This document shows positions 37,081 through 45,584 of a DNA stretch of 64,000 nt, piece by piece (the stretch's first letter is position 1; each line of letters begins with the position of its first letter). The notes under the pieces were generated by a model. The model made no database searches. It was not told the origin of the DNA and was given only the letters and a program-made list of their open reading frames with translations. The DNA lies in contig NZ_WBIR01000006.1 of assembly GCF_009749395.1 (NCBI RefSeq), positions 186,001 through 250,000 on the forward strand, read 5' to 3'. The position numbers and the translations under genes were made by a program. The DNA is from Agromyces salentinus (GTDB taxonomy: Bacteria; Actinomycetota; Actinomycetes; Actinomycetales; Microbacteriaceae).

Positions 37081-38607
37081 GTGCGCGCAAGACGGATGAA
37101 GCTGGTCGGCGGCCTGGCGGTCGCGGTGGCCGTGGTCGGAGGGCTCGGTGCGACCGGCGCGGCCGCAGCACCCGGCGGCGGGGAGGGGCCGCGCTACACG
37201 GCCGGCGCCCCGGGCGCGGGCGACGCCTACTTCCCCTACGCGGGCAACGGCGGGTACGACGTCCAGCACTACGACCTCGACCTCACGTACGCCCCGCCCG
37301 CCCCCGAGCCGGCACCCCTCGAGGGCCGACTCGACGGCATCGCGACGATCGACCTCGTCGCCACGCAGGACCTCAACCGGTTCAACCTCGACCTGCGCGG
37401 CATGGACGTCCGGTCGCTGACCGTGAACGGCAAGGCGGCGACGGCGATCGCGCCGCCCGCGATCGGGGCGACGGTCGACGGCGCGGCGTACTGGCACGTC
37501 CAGGACGACGACCGCCGCGTCTGGGAACTCACCGTCCAGCCGCGCCCGAAGCTGAAGGCCGGGCAGCACGCCCAGGTCGTCGTCGAGTACGGCGGGACGA
37601 CCACCGTGCCGCTCGACATCGAGGAGGCGGAGTACGGATGGGTCACCACCCGCGACGGCGCCATCGTCGCGAGCGAGCCCGACGGATCGATGACCTGGTA
37701 CCCCGTCAGCGACCACCAGACCGACAAGGCGAGCTACGGCTTCGAGATCACCGTGCCCGAGGGCAAGGTCGTCGTGGCCAACGGCGTGCAGTCCAAGCCC
37801 GAGGAGACCTCCGGCGGGTGGACCACCTGGTTCTGGGACGCGCCCGACCAGCAGGCGAGCTACCTCACCACCGCCTCGGTCGGCGACTTCGACCTCCGCG
37901 AGACGACGTACTCCTCGAGCGGAGTGCCGATCATCGACGCGGTCGACACGAAGCTGAGCCCGGCCCGGCTCGCGACGACGAACGCGAGCCTCGCCCGGCA
38001 GGCCGACATGATCGACTTCTTCGAGAGCCGCTTCGGCGCCTACCCGTTCAACTCGTTCGGCTCGATCGTCGACAACGACTCGGTGGGATACGCCCTCGAG
38101 ACCCAGACCCGCCCGGTCTACTCGAGCCAGGCGAGCCAGGGCACGGTCGCGCATGAGCTCGCGCACCAGTGGTTCGGCAACGCCGTGAGCCCCGAGCGCT
38201 GGCAGGACATCTGGCTCAACGAGGGCTGGGCGACCTACGCGACCTGGCTCTGGACGGAGCAGAACGGCGGGACCACGGCGCAGCAGGCGTACAACGCCTG
38301 GTACGCGCCGGCGCGCACCACCGCCTACTGGTCGCTGCAGATCGGCGATCCCGGGCCGCTCGGCCTGTTCGCGAGCCAGGTCTACAACCGCGGCGCCGCG
38401 ACGCTCCACGCGCTCCGGGTCGAGGTCGGCGACGAGGCGTTCTTCGCCGCCACGCAGCTCTGGCTCGAGCGCTACGACGACTCGGCCGGCACGGCCGAGG
38501 ACTTCCAGGCGGTCTTCGAGGAGGTGTCGGGCGAGGACCTCGACGGGTTCTTCCAGACCTGGCTGTACGGCCAGGCCAAGCCGCCGGCCACCTGGACGCT
38601 GCCGTAA
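37081..38607 (+). CDS. secreted M1-family zinc metallopeptidase
   Basis: This 508-residue exported protein has a signal peptide (RARRMKLVGGLAVAVAVVGGLGATGAAA). The M1 catalytic site is HELAHQWFGN with zinc ligands His358 and His362, catalytic Glu359, and a third ligand in NEGWATY 19 residues later. The exopeptidase motif usually written GAMEN is replaced by GYALETQTRP, as in other secreted bacterial M1 members. At about 510 residues it lacks the large C-terminal helical domain of aminopeptidase N. The GTG at 37081 has GAGAAGGAG 5 bases upstream. A TAGAGT -10 box sits at 37034-37039. It is divergent from dnaK across two HAIR operators. Confidence 0.92.
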   Translation: MRARRMKLVGGLAVAVAVVGGLGATGAAAAPGGGEGPRYTAGAPGAGDAYFPYAGNGGYDVQHYDLDLTYAPPAPEPAPLEGRLDGIATIDLVATQDLNRFNLDLRGMDVRSLTVNGKAATAIAPPAIGATVDGAAYWHVQDDDRRVWELTVQPRPKLKAGQHAQVVVEYGGTTTVPLDIEEAEYGWVTTRDGAIVASEPDGSMTWYPVSDHQTDKASYGFEITVPEGKVVVANGVQSKPEETSGGWTTWFWDAPDQQASYLTTASVGDFDLRETTYSSSGVPIIDAVDTKLSPARLATTNASLARQADMIDFFESRFGAYPFNSFGSIVDNDSVGYALETQTRPVYSSQASQGTVAHELAHQWFGNAVSPERWQDIWLNEGWATYATWLWTEQNGGTTAQQAYNAWYAPARTTAYWSLQIGDPGPLGLFASQVYNRGAATLHALRVEVGDEAFFAATQLWLERYDDSAGTAEDFQAVFEEVSGEDLDGFFQTWLYGQAKPPATWTLP

Positions 38608-38622
38608 CCGCAGCCCTCGGGC

Positions 38623-38660
38623 GATCGGCCCCGCGAGCCATCCGGCGCGCGGGGCCGATC
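38623..38660 (+). terminator. hairpin after M1 peptidase
   Basis: A perfect 13-bp stem (38623-38635 with 38648-38660) and a 12-base loop lie 15 bases past the peptidase stop and before the RelA/SpoT-like gene. Confidence 0.75.
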
Positions 38661-38700
38661 CTGCGCACACGCACCGGTGACGACGCACTACCCTGCCGGT

Positions 38701-39891
38701 GTGGACGCACCCGACCAGGACGAGCAGTTCGTCGCCGCGGAGCTCGCTCGGTACGACCGTGAGCTGCGACAGTACCGACGGCTGCGAAGCCGCATCCAAG
38801 CCGACTTCGTACGGCGACTCGAAGGCGCCGGATTCCGCTACTTCCACGTGTCGGCGCGCGTGAAGTCCCGCGAATCGTTCGAGCGCAAGGTGCGCCGCGC
38901 CCCCGACCGCGAGGTCGGCGACATCCTGGGCGTCCGGGTGGTCGCGCACTTCGAGGGCGACCTGCCCGCCATGGAGCGGGTCGTGCGCGAGGCGCTCATC
39001 GTCGACGACGACTCCTGGGTCGACAAGTCCGAGCTCCTGCCGATCGACGCGTTCGGCTACCGGTCGGTGCAGTTCGTGGGGCGCATCCCCGAGACCGCCG
39101 ACCCGGCGGGCGCCAGTGCGGAACCGACAGGTGGACCCGAGGCATCCGGCGCGCCGCAGGTCGAGGTGCAGCTGCGAACCGCGCTGTCCGACACGTGGTC
39201 CGAGCTCGAGCACGACTTCCGCTACAAGTCGGCCCGACAGTTGCCCCGCGAGGTCGACCGGCTCTTCGCCCTCTCGGCGGCCCTCCTCGAACAGGCCGAC
39301 GAGAACCTCGATCGCATCCGCCGGCAGGTCGACGACGCGCGTACCGCCGGACCCGCCACCCGCGGCGACGGCGGAGGGGAGCGCGGCTACATCGGCCGCT
39401 TCATCCAGTACGACGGGGACTCGCGAAGCCTCGACCAGATCGTCACGGCCGCACTCGACGTGCCGTTCGGCGTCGTGACCGGCTCGGGCCGCGAACTGCG
39501 CAGCGTCGTCCGCGCCGCCGGCTGGCACCGGTACGACGCGCTCGTCGACGGATTCGCCGAGTTCTCGGAGCTCGGGCGTCGCCTCGCGATCGCCTGCGCG
39601 AGCACGACGCACGACCTCCTGCTCTCCGATGCGGAGCCCACGCGCCCCGCCCGCGCGTTCCGGGGCATCGGCACCTACTGGACGGCGCTCGCCGCGGCGC
39701 TGATCGGCGGCGAACCGATCCGCGAGAGCCGCGTGCCCGATGGTCGCCTCTCCGAGTTCCGGGTCGTCGCGACCTACCTCTACGAGCATCCGGATGTCTC
39801 GGCGCTCGGCGTGCGCCGCCGCTACGGTGCGATCGCGGCACCGGTCGGCACGCTCGACGACGCGGCCTTCCCCCGGATCACGCTGGACTGA
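38701..39891 (+). CDS. RelA/SpoT-domain nucleotide pyrophosphokinase-like protein
   Basis: This 396-residue protein has a RelA/SpoT synthetase-like domain at about residues 25-195: SARVKSRESFERKV (ATP-binding Arg/Lys), DILGVRVVAHFEGDL (metal Asp), FGYRSVQFVG (guanine-stacking Tyr) and VEVQLRTALSDTWSELEHDFRYK (catalytic Glu and E-H-x-x-Y-K). There is no HD hydrolase, TGS or ACT domain, so it is not a Rel housekeeping enzyme. A C-terminal region of about 190 residues, mostly helical, has no recognised family. It may be a small alarmone synthetase or a toxSAS-type enzyme. The GTG at 38701 lies 6 bases after TACCCT (38689-38694), so it is leaderless; an in-frame GTG at 38677 has no support. Confidence 0.83.
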   Translation: MDAPDQDEQFVAAELARYDRELRQYRRLRSRIQADFVRRLEGAGFRYFHVSARVKSRESFERKVRRAPDREVGDILGVRVVAHFEGDLPAMERVVREALIVDDDSWVDKSELLPIDAFGYRSVQFVGRIPETADPAGASAEPTGGPEASGAPQVEVQLRTALSDTWSELEHDFRYKSARQLPREVDRLFALSAALLEQADENLDRIRRQVDDARTAGPATRGDGGGERGYIGRFIQYDGDSRSLDQIVTAALDVPFGVVTGSGRELRSVVRAAGWHRYDALVDGFAEFSELGRRLAIACASTTHDLLLSDAEPTRPARAFRGIGTYWTALAAALIGGEPIRESRVPDGRLSEFRVVATYLYEHPDVSALGVRRRYGAIAAPVGTLDDAAFPRITLD

Positions 39892-40000
39892 CGGCGCTCG
39901 GGGAGGTGTCCAGGAGAACGCGGGATCCAACCCCCACGGATCAGGCGACGTCGGATGTCGCTCGCTCGGCGCCCTGACCGTTCACGTCGTTGCGCGGCCG

Positions 40001-40580
40001 TCAGAACGCGGCGCCCGCGAGCGACCCGACGACCGTGTCCGCTGGGTACCAGACGAGGCAGGTGACGCCGCGGTCCCCCTCCGCCCATGTCTCGGCGGTC
40101 GGGAAGACGGCGTACACGTCGAGCGCCGAGTCCTCGAAAGGCGATCCCGACGAAGTCGGCGAATCGGGCACGGCACCCCTCGGTCGCCAGGGACTCGATG
40201 TCAGGGCCCGGATACGACGAGCCGTCGAGCGCGTAGGCGGCGTACGCCTCGTCATCGTGGGCCTCCTCGCACGGGACGATCGAGTCGGGTCCGCTCCGCG
40301 CCTCCTTGCGGACGTCGAGGCACTGGCCGACCTCCGGATGGAACGGCGCGGGCGGCCCGGTCGGACGGGGTGCCGTCGTCGGCGCGGGGCTGGTGTCTCC
40401 TGACGGCGTCGCGACCGGCGAGGGCGAGGGCGTCGGCAACGAGGCTGCTGATCCGGATGCCGCGGACGGCACGGGATCCGTGCCCGAGCACGCGCTCGCG
40501 CCGAGCACGAACGCGAGCCCGATCATCGACGCGATGGCGCTGCGCGCCCTGCGGCGAGATTGCGTGGAGCCAGTGGTCAC
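40001..40580 (-). pseudogene. lipoprotein gene interrupted by one-base frameshift
   Basis: The first part (from a GTG at 40580) encodes a lipoprotein-like signal (IGLAFVLGASACSG), a Pro/Ser/Thr linker and a compact domain with VGQCLDVRKEARSG, IVPCEEAHDDEAYAAY and ATEGCRARFADFVGIAF. Near 40137-40139 one base too many shifts the frame. The continuation, EDSALDVYAVFPTAETWAEGDRGVTCLVWY, is intact in the next frame down to a stop at 40001. The Cys pattern resembles septum-formation/DUF4190-associated extracellular domains. Without repair the message reads through into about 100 residues of Arg-rich nonsense. It may be a real mutation or an assembly error. Confidence 0.75.
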
Positions 40581-40739
40581 GTTGCGGGACTCCGATCGAA
40601 GGCGTCGCGGGTGCCGGTACCGCGGGTACCGACCCGATCCACACTATGCCGGTCGCTCTGGACAGGCACCGCGATCTGGGCGTATCGTGTCGCGAGCCGC
40701 AGTCGCGGCATCCGCCCACCGAGTTGAAGGGAGCGCATC

Positions 40740-40802
40740 ATGACCGACGCCTTCGTCGCGCGTTTCGCAGACCCCCTTCCTTGCGAGGCCTCCAGCCTGT
40801 AG
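40740..40802 (+). CDS. 20-codon leader ORF upstream of RIO-type kinase
   Basis: ATG at 40740 has an excellent ribosome site (GAAGGGAG, 7 bases upstream) and encodes MTDAFVARFADPLPCEASSL before a TAG at 40800-40802, 51 bases before the kinase start. No hydrophobic segment is present. It is either a regulatory leader peptide or a small protein. The strength of its ribosome site compared with the weak GGAG before the kinase is the main argument that it is translated. Confidence 0.5.
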   Translation: MTDAFVARFADPLPCEASSL

Positions 40803-40853
40803 CCGTCACCCGGCCGGGCGCACCGGTGGCCTCCCTCTCACTCGGAGAACACC

Positions 40854-41732
40854 GTGACCTTCCTCTCGTCTCTCGACGACACCTCCCCCGCGCGTCTCGA
40901 CGCGGCATCCGATTCGAACCACCTCGCCTTCCAGACCGCGGAACCGGGCGAGGGCCAACGCTGGTCGACCTGGCCGGCGACCACTCCAAGCGAGCGGGGC
41001 CCCGAACCCCGACCCGACTGGCTCGTCACCTCCGCAGCGGCGATCGACACCGAGCTCGGCGTCGTGAAGACGGGCAAGGAGGGCGACGTGTTCCTCATCG
41101 AGCGCGCGATCCCGGATGTCCCGACCGACGTCGCCGGCAACGCGGTCGTGCTCGCCGCCAAGCGCTACCGCGGGAGCGAGCACTCCGACTTCCACCGCTC
41201 GACGATCTACACCGAGGGTCGTGGACTGCGCCGCACGCGCGACGTGCGCGCCGTCGCGAAGGGCACCTCGTTCGGGCGCGCGGTCGCGCGCGTGCAGTGG
41301 GCGAACGCCGAGTTCGATGCCCTGTGCCGCCTCACGGAGCTCGGCGCGGCCGTGCCGTACCCCGTACAGGTCGGGGAGACCGAGGTGCTCATGGAGTTCA
41401 TCGGCGACGGACGGGTCGCCGCACCGCGGCTCGCCCAGGCGCGGGCGTCGCAGCCGGAGCTCCGCGACCTCTTCGGGCAGGTCGTCGAGTTCATGCACGT
41501 GCTCGCCGCCAACGGGCTCGCGCACGGGGACCTCTCGCCCTACAACCTGCTCGTGCACCACGGCCGGGTCGTCGCCATCGACCTGCCGCAGGTCGTCGAC
41601 CTCGTCTCGAACCCGCAGGGCCTCGACCTGCTGCATCGCGACTGCGTCAACGTGTGCGACTGGTTCACGAGGCAGCGGCTCGAGTGCGACGCCGAGCAGC
41701 TCTTCGGGGAGCTCGTGGCCGTGATCTGGTGA
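40854..41732 (+). CDS. RIO-type atypical kinase
   Basis: This 292-residue RIO-family kinase/ATPase has a nucleotide loop VKTGKEGDVFLIER at 71-84, catalytic Lys103 in AAKRYRG, the catalytic loop AHGDLSPYN with Asp226 and Asn231, and the metal motif IDLPQ with Asp243, which replaces DFG. The activation loop is minimal, as in RIO1/RIO2. RIO proteins act in ribosome biogenesis in archaea and eukaryotes; the bacterial role is poorly known. The first 50 residues are disordered and Ser/Pro-rich. The GTG start has GGAG upstream; a 20-codon ORF precedes it. Confidence 0.9.
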   Translation: MTFLSSLDDTSPARLDAASDSNHLAFQTAEPGEGQRWSTWPATTPSERGPEPRPDWLVTSAAAIDTELGVVKTGKEGDVFLIERAIPDVPTDVAGNAVVLAAKRYRGSEHSDFHRSTIYTEGRGLRRTRDVRAVAKGTSFGRAVARVQWANAEFDALCRLTELGAAVPYPVQVGETEVLMEFIGDGRVAAPRLAQARASQPELRDLFGQVVEFMHVLAANGLAHGDLSPYNLLVHHGRVVAIDLPQVVDLVSNPQGLDLLHRDCVNVCDWFTRQRLECDAEQLFGELVAVIW

Positions 41733-41778
41733 CTGGCGCGTCGGCGCTGCGACTCGCGCGCAACCGGCGGCCGGGCGC

Positions 41779-41812
41779 GCCGGCGCATCAGGGACAACCC
41801 CGATGCGCCGGC
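41779..41812 (+). terminator. hairpin after RIO-type kinase
   Basis: A perfect 11-bp stem GCCGGCGCATC/GATGCGCCGGC with a 12-base loop lies 46 bases after the kinase stop and 15 bases before the -10 box of the next gene. Confidence 0.75.
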
Positions 41813-41839
41813 TCCGAGGCGACCCCTAGAATCTCGGCC

Positions 41840-42421
41840 ATGACTCGTGGCCGCCACCGTTCGCTCCTCATCGCAGTGCTGCTCGCGGGAGGTGCGACGC
41901 TCGCCGGATGCAGCGCCGCGGCGCCCGGCGACGGTGAGCCCTCGACGGCCTCGACCTCCCCTTCCTCGTCCGCCTCGGCCACCGCCACGGCCACGCCCGC
42001 GGCGAGCGAGGAGCCGACGACCGAGCCGGCTGCCGCGACCTGCGAGACGGTGCTCACCGAGGAGGCGTACGCCTCGTTGGCCGCCGACGGGCTCGACCCG
42101 GTCGAACTCGGCGAATCGACCTTCTACCCGATCGCCGATGACCTGGTCGCGGCCGGCGCCCTCGCCTGCAAGTGGGGCAAGCCGTCGTCGGACATCACCA
42201 TGACCGTGGTCCAGCTCTCGGGGATCGACGTCGCCGCATCCGAATGGCCGGCCGCGCTCGCGGCGGAGGGGTACGTGGAGACCGGCGACCCGGTTCCGGG
42301 CGCCTACACCGGCCCGCCGGAACCCGGCACGGGCATGCCCTCCGCGGTGATCGTGACGCCCGACCGGCTCACGTTCATCAGCGCTCCGTCGCACGCGACG
42401 GACATCGCGCCGGCGTCCTGA
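41840..42421 (+). CDS. lipoprotein of unknown function
   Basis: This 193-residue lipoprotein has a signal RHRSLLIAVLLAGGATLAGC with lipobox LAGC, so Cys23 would be lipidated. A long Ser/Thr/Pro/Ala linker (about 30-70) precedes a small domain with two cysteines (ATCETVLTEEAYASL and ALACKWGKPSSD) that could pair. The rest is VVQLSGIDVAASEWPAALAAEGY and a hydrophobic C-terminal strand. I recognise no family. The ATG at 41840 lies 7 bases after a TAGAAT -10 box (41827-41832), so the message is probably leaderless. It ends 4 bases before a convergent gene. Confidence 0.85.
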   Translation: MTRGRHRSLLIAVLLAGGATLAGCSAAAPGDGEPSTASTSPSSSASATATATPAASEEPTTEPAAATCETVLTEEAYASLAADGLDPVELGESTFYPIADDLVAAGALACKWGKPSSDITMTVVQLSGIDVAASEWPAALAAEGYVETGDPVPGAYTGPPEPGTGMPSAVIVTPDRLTFISAPSHATDIAPAS

Positions 42422-42425
42422 TCGC

Positions 42426-43998
42426 TCAGCGCCGAACGATCCGGCGCACCCTCGGCAGGGCGAGCAGCATCGCCGCGGCCGCGAGGAGCCCCGCGCCGAG
42501 CCAACCGGCGGATGCCGGGTCGACACCGGTCGCGGGCAGGCACGGCTCGGTCGCCTGAGCCGGGCACGGCACCGCATCCCCGGCCGGCTGCGTCGTCGGC
42601 GTCGGCGTCGGCGTCGGGCCGGGTGACGGATCTGGCGTGGGCGTCGGGTCCGGAGTCGGTGTCGGATCAGGGGTCGGCGTCGGCGTCGGCGGGGCGACCA
42701 CAGCCAATGCCGCGACCGCACTGGCGACGGGGTCGAAGAGGTCGCTGTCGACCACCGCGCGGAAGAGGGCACCGTCATCGGCGAGCGCCGCGGTGACCGA
42801 GACCGTTTCGCCGGTCTCGCCGGCCAGGTCGGTCCACGTCGTGCCGCCGTCGTCACTGCGCTGCCACTGCAGGCGCTGCCAGTAGTCGGTCACCGTCACG
42901 GTGAACGTCGCCGTCTCGCCGGGCTCGACCGTTTGGTCGGGCGCGGCCTGCGCCGTCGGCTTGGTGAAGACGAGGAGTTCGTCGCTGCCACCGCTGGTCG
43001 CGTAGACCCGCTGCGCGTCGCCGGACGGCTCCCCCCAGACCCGCACCGACTCGACGTTGTCGCCGATGGCCGTGGTCGCGAGCACGCCCGTGTCGTAGTC
43101 GTAGCTGACGATGCCTCCCGTGAGGCAGGCGATGTAGGCCCGGCTGCCCGACGGGTTCACGTCGAGGAGGCGGGGCCCGCAGGTGAGGCTCGCGGTCACC
43201 AGCGTCGTCGGATCGTCGGGGTCGTAGCCGCTTACCGAGACCGGGGTGCCGGAGTTCGTGCTGATCACGCGCTGCTGCGCGGGGTTGTACTCGACGCCCC
43301 ACGGGACGTCGCCGGTCTGCACGTAGGTGCCGAGCGACAGCGTGCCGTCGCCCGCGACGTCGACCTGCTGGACCCCACCCGGTGAGGTGGGCCTCGTGAA
43401 GAAGACCCGATCGCCGTCACCCTCGCCGACGCCACGGGCACCGCCGGGCACGTCGATGGTCCGCGGTGCGGCCGTCGGATCGACGGTCGAGAACTGGTAC
43501 TGCGGGTTGAAGAGCGTCGCCGCGTAGACGTACTCGCCGCCCGGATCAGCGGCGAGCGCGACGAATCCACCACCGCCGGTGATCACGGCCGGCGCGGGGT
43601 CGGACCCCGCGACGACCTCGGCGTACGGATAGACCCGGACTTCACCCGGCTGGTAGAACGACACCCAGATCTGCGAGCCGTCGGGCGTGATGACCACGGA
43701 TGTCGGGTTGACGTCGGTCGCCGGACCGAAGTCGATCGAGGCGACCTCCGAGAGCGTCGCGACGTCGAAGACCTGCAGGCTCGCATTGCCCCCGTCGCCT
43801 CGATTGATGACCACGGCGTTCACGCCGTCGGGACTCAGTGCGACGTCGATCGGGTAGCGGCCGGTCGCGACGGCCGCATAGGTCTCGGCCGGATCGGCGA
43901 TCGCGGGGCCGGGCGGCGACCAGCAGCGCGAGTGCCGCGACGCTCGCCGCGACCAGCGCGGATGCGAACCGTGACCGTCGCCGACTGAGTGCCGCCAT
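42426..43998 (-). pseudogene. LPXTG surface beta-propeller gene with one-base frameshift
   Basis: The 5' end (ATG at 43998) encodes a signal peptide (LSRRRSRFASALVAASVAALALLVAA). One extra base in the GGG at 43911-43913 shifts the frame. In the corrected frame the mature part begins GPAIADPAETYAAVATGRYPIDVAL, followed by YncE/SdrD-like propeller repeats (about 300 residues, each with V-x-x-x-P-D-G-S), an Ig-like domain (ETATFTVTVTDYWQRLQW), a Pro-Thr repeat linker and the sortase signal CLPATG plus membrane helix and RRIVRR tail. The repaired gene would encode about 523 residues. It may be phase-variable, decayed or an assembly error; no sortase gene lies in this window. Confidence 0.8.
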
Positions 43999-44186
43999 CA
44001 TCCCCCCTCGGACTGCTGACATCCCAGCGTGTCACACCCGCGCCGCCAGCGGTACCGGGAGCGTCGAAAGAGTAGTGTTCCTGCAGATCACCGACGATCG
44101 ACCGCGCGGCAGCGCGGCACCGGCGGGCGGCGGCTGCTCGCGGCATCCGTCACCGGCCGTTCACCCGAGCGAATGAGACTGCTGGC

Positions 44187-45572
44187 ATGACCGACCCGAC
44201 CGACGCGCCCCGCAACTTCCCGCCGTCGCACCTGACGCCGCCCGACGGAGCCGCGGCCACGATCGGCGTGCCGACCGAGCAGGTCGAGGCCGTGACCGAG
44301 GCTGGCGCGCGCAAGGGCCGCATCCTCGCCTGGGGCCTGTGGGACTGGGGTTCCGCCGCCTTCAATGCGGTCGTCACCACGTTCGTCTTCACGGTCTACC
44401 TCACGAGCGAGTCGTTCGGGCCGACCGGCACCGTCGAGGCGCAGCTCGGCTGGGCGCTCGCCATCGCGGGCCTGTTCATCGCGGTGCTCGCGCCGATCAC
44501 GGGCCAGCGCTCGGACACGAGCGGGCGCCGCAAGTTCTGGCTGGCCGTGAACACGTACATCGTCGTCGCGATCACCCTCGCGATGTTCTTCGTGCTGCCG
44601 GAGCCCGAGCACCTGCTGCTGGGGCTCTTCCTCGTCGCCGCGGGCAACGTCTTCTTCGAGTTCGCCGGCGTGAACTACAACGCCATGCTCGTGCAGGTCT
44701 CCACCCCGCGGTCGATCGGCAAGGTCTCGGGCTTCGGATGGGGCATGGGCTACATCGGCGGCATCGTGCTGCTGCTGGTCGTGTACTTCGGCTTCATCCA
44801 GCCCGAGGTCGGCCTGTTCGGGGTCACCTCCGAGAATGGGCTCGACATTCGCGTGACCGTGCTCGTCTCGGCACTGTGGTTCGGGCTGTTCGCGCTCCCC
44901 GTGCTGTTCGCGGTGCCCGAGTACCGCAGCCCCGCCGCCGTCGACCGCGGCAAGGTCGGGTTCTTCGCCTCGTACGCCCGGCTCGGTCGCGACATCAAGC
45001 GGCTCTGGAGAGAACAGCGCAACACGGTCTGGTTCCTGCTCTCGAGCGCGGTGTTCCGCGACGGCCTGGCCGGCGTCTTCACGTTCGGCGGCGTGCTCGC
45101 GGCATCCGTCTTCGGATTCTCGCCCGGCGAGGTCATCATCTTCGCCATCGCCGCGAACGTCGTCGCCGGCATCTCGACCATCGCGGTCGGCACGCTGGAC
45201 GACCGGCTCGGCGCCAAGCCCGTGATCATGACCGCGCTCATCGGGCTCATCATCAGCGGCATGCTCGTCTTCCTCCTGCACGACGGCGGGCAGATCGTGT
45301 TCTGGACGGCGGGCCTCGCGCTCTGCCTGTTCGTGGGCCCGGCGCAGTCGGCGAGTCGCACGTTCCTCGCGCGGCTCATCCCGGCGGGTCGCGAGGGCGA
45401 GGTGTTCGGCCTCTACGCGACGACCGGGCGCGCGGTGAGCTTCCTCGCCCCCACGGCGTTCGCGCTGTTCGTGACGATCGGCGGGGCGCCGTACTTCGGC
45501 ATCCTCGGGATCGTGCTCGTGCTCGCCGTCGGCTTCGTCCTCATGTTGTTCGTGAAGGCGCCCCGGGCCTGA
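44187..45572 (+). CDS. UMF1/Atg22-like MFS transporter
   Basis: This 461-residue transporter has about 12 helices. AWGLWDWGSAAFNAVVTTFVFTVYL in the first helix is the signature of the UMF1 (Atg22-like) branch of the major facilitator superfamily. PITGQRSDTSGRRKFWL is the loop 2-3 motif and the second half opens with FRDGLAGVFTFGG. Eukaryotic Atg22 exports amino acids from vacuoles; bacterial substrates are unknown. The first 45 residues are cytoplasmic. It is convergent with the ABC ATPase gene ending at 45585. Confidence 0.88.
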   Translation: MTDPTDAPRNFPPSHLTPPDGAAATIGVPTEQVEAVTEAGARKGRILAWGLWDWGSAAFNAVVTTFVFTVYLTSESFGPTGTVEAQLGWALAIAGLFIAVLAPITGQRSDTSGRRKFWLAVNTYIVVAITLAMFFVLPEPEHLLLGLFLVAAGNVFFEFAGVNYNAMLVQVSTPRSIGKVSGFGWGMGYIGGIVLLLVVYFGFIQPEVGLFGVTSENGLDIRVTVLVSALWFGLFALPVLFAVPEYRSPAAVDRGKVGFFASYARLGRDIKRLWREQRNTVWFLLSSAVFRDGLAGVFTFGGVLAASVFGFSPGEVIIFAIAANVVAGISTIAVGTLDDRLGAKPVIMTALIGLIISGMLVFLLHDGGQIVFWTAGLALCLFVGPAQSASRTFLARLIPAGREGEVFGLYATTGRAVSFLAPTAFALFVTIGGAPYFGILGIVLVLAVGFVLMLFVKAPRA

Positions 45573-45584
45573 GCCGATCGGCGG

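Noticed and set aside
39892..40000. Gene or terminator between the RelA/SpoT-like gene and the broken lipoprotein gene
   Set aside because: No convincing stem-loop or coding frame was seen in these 109 bases.
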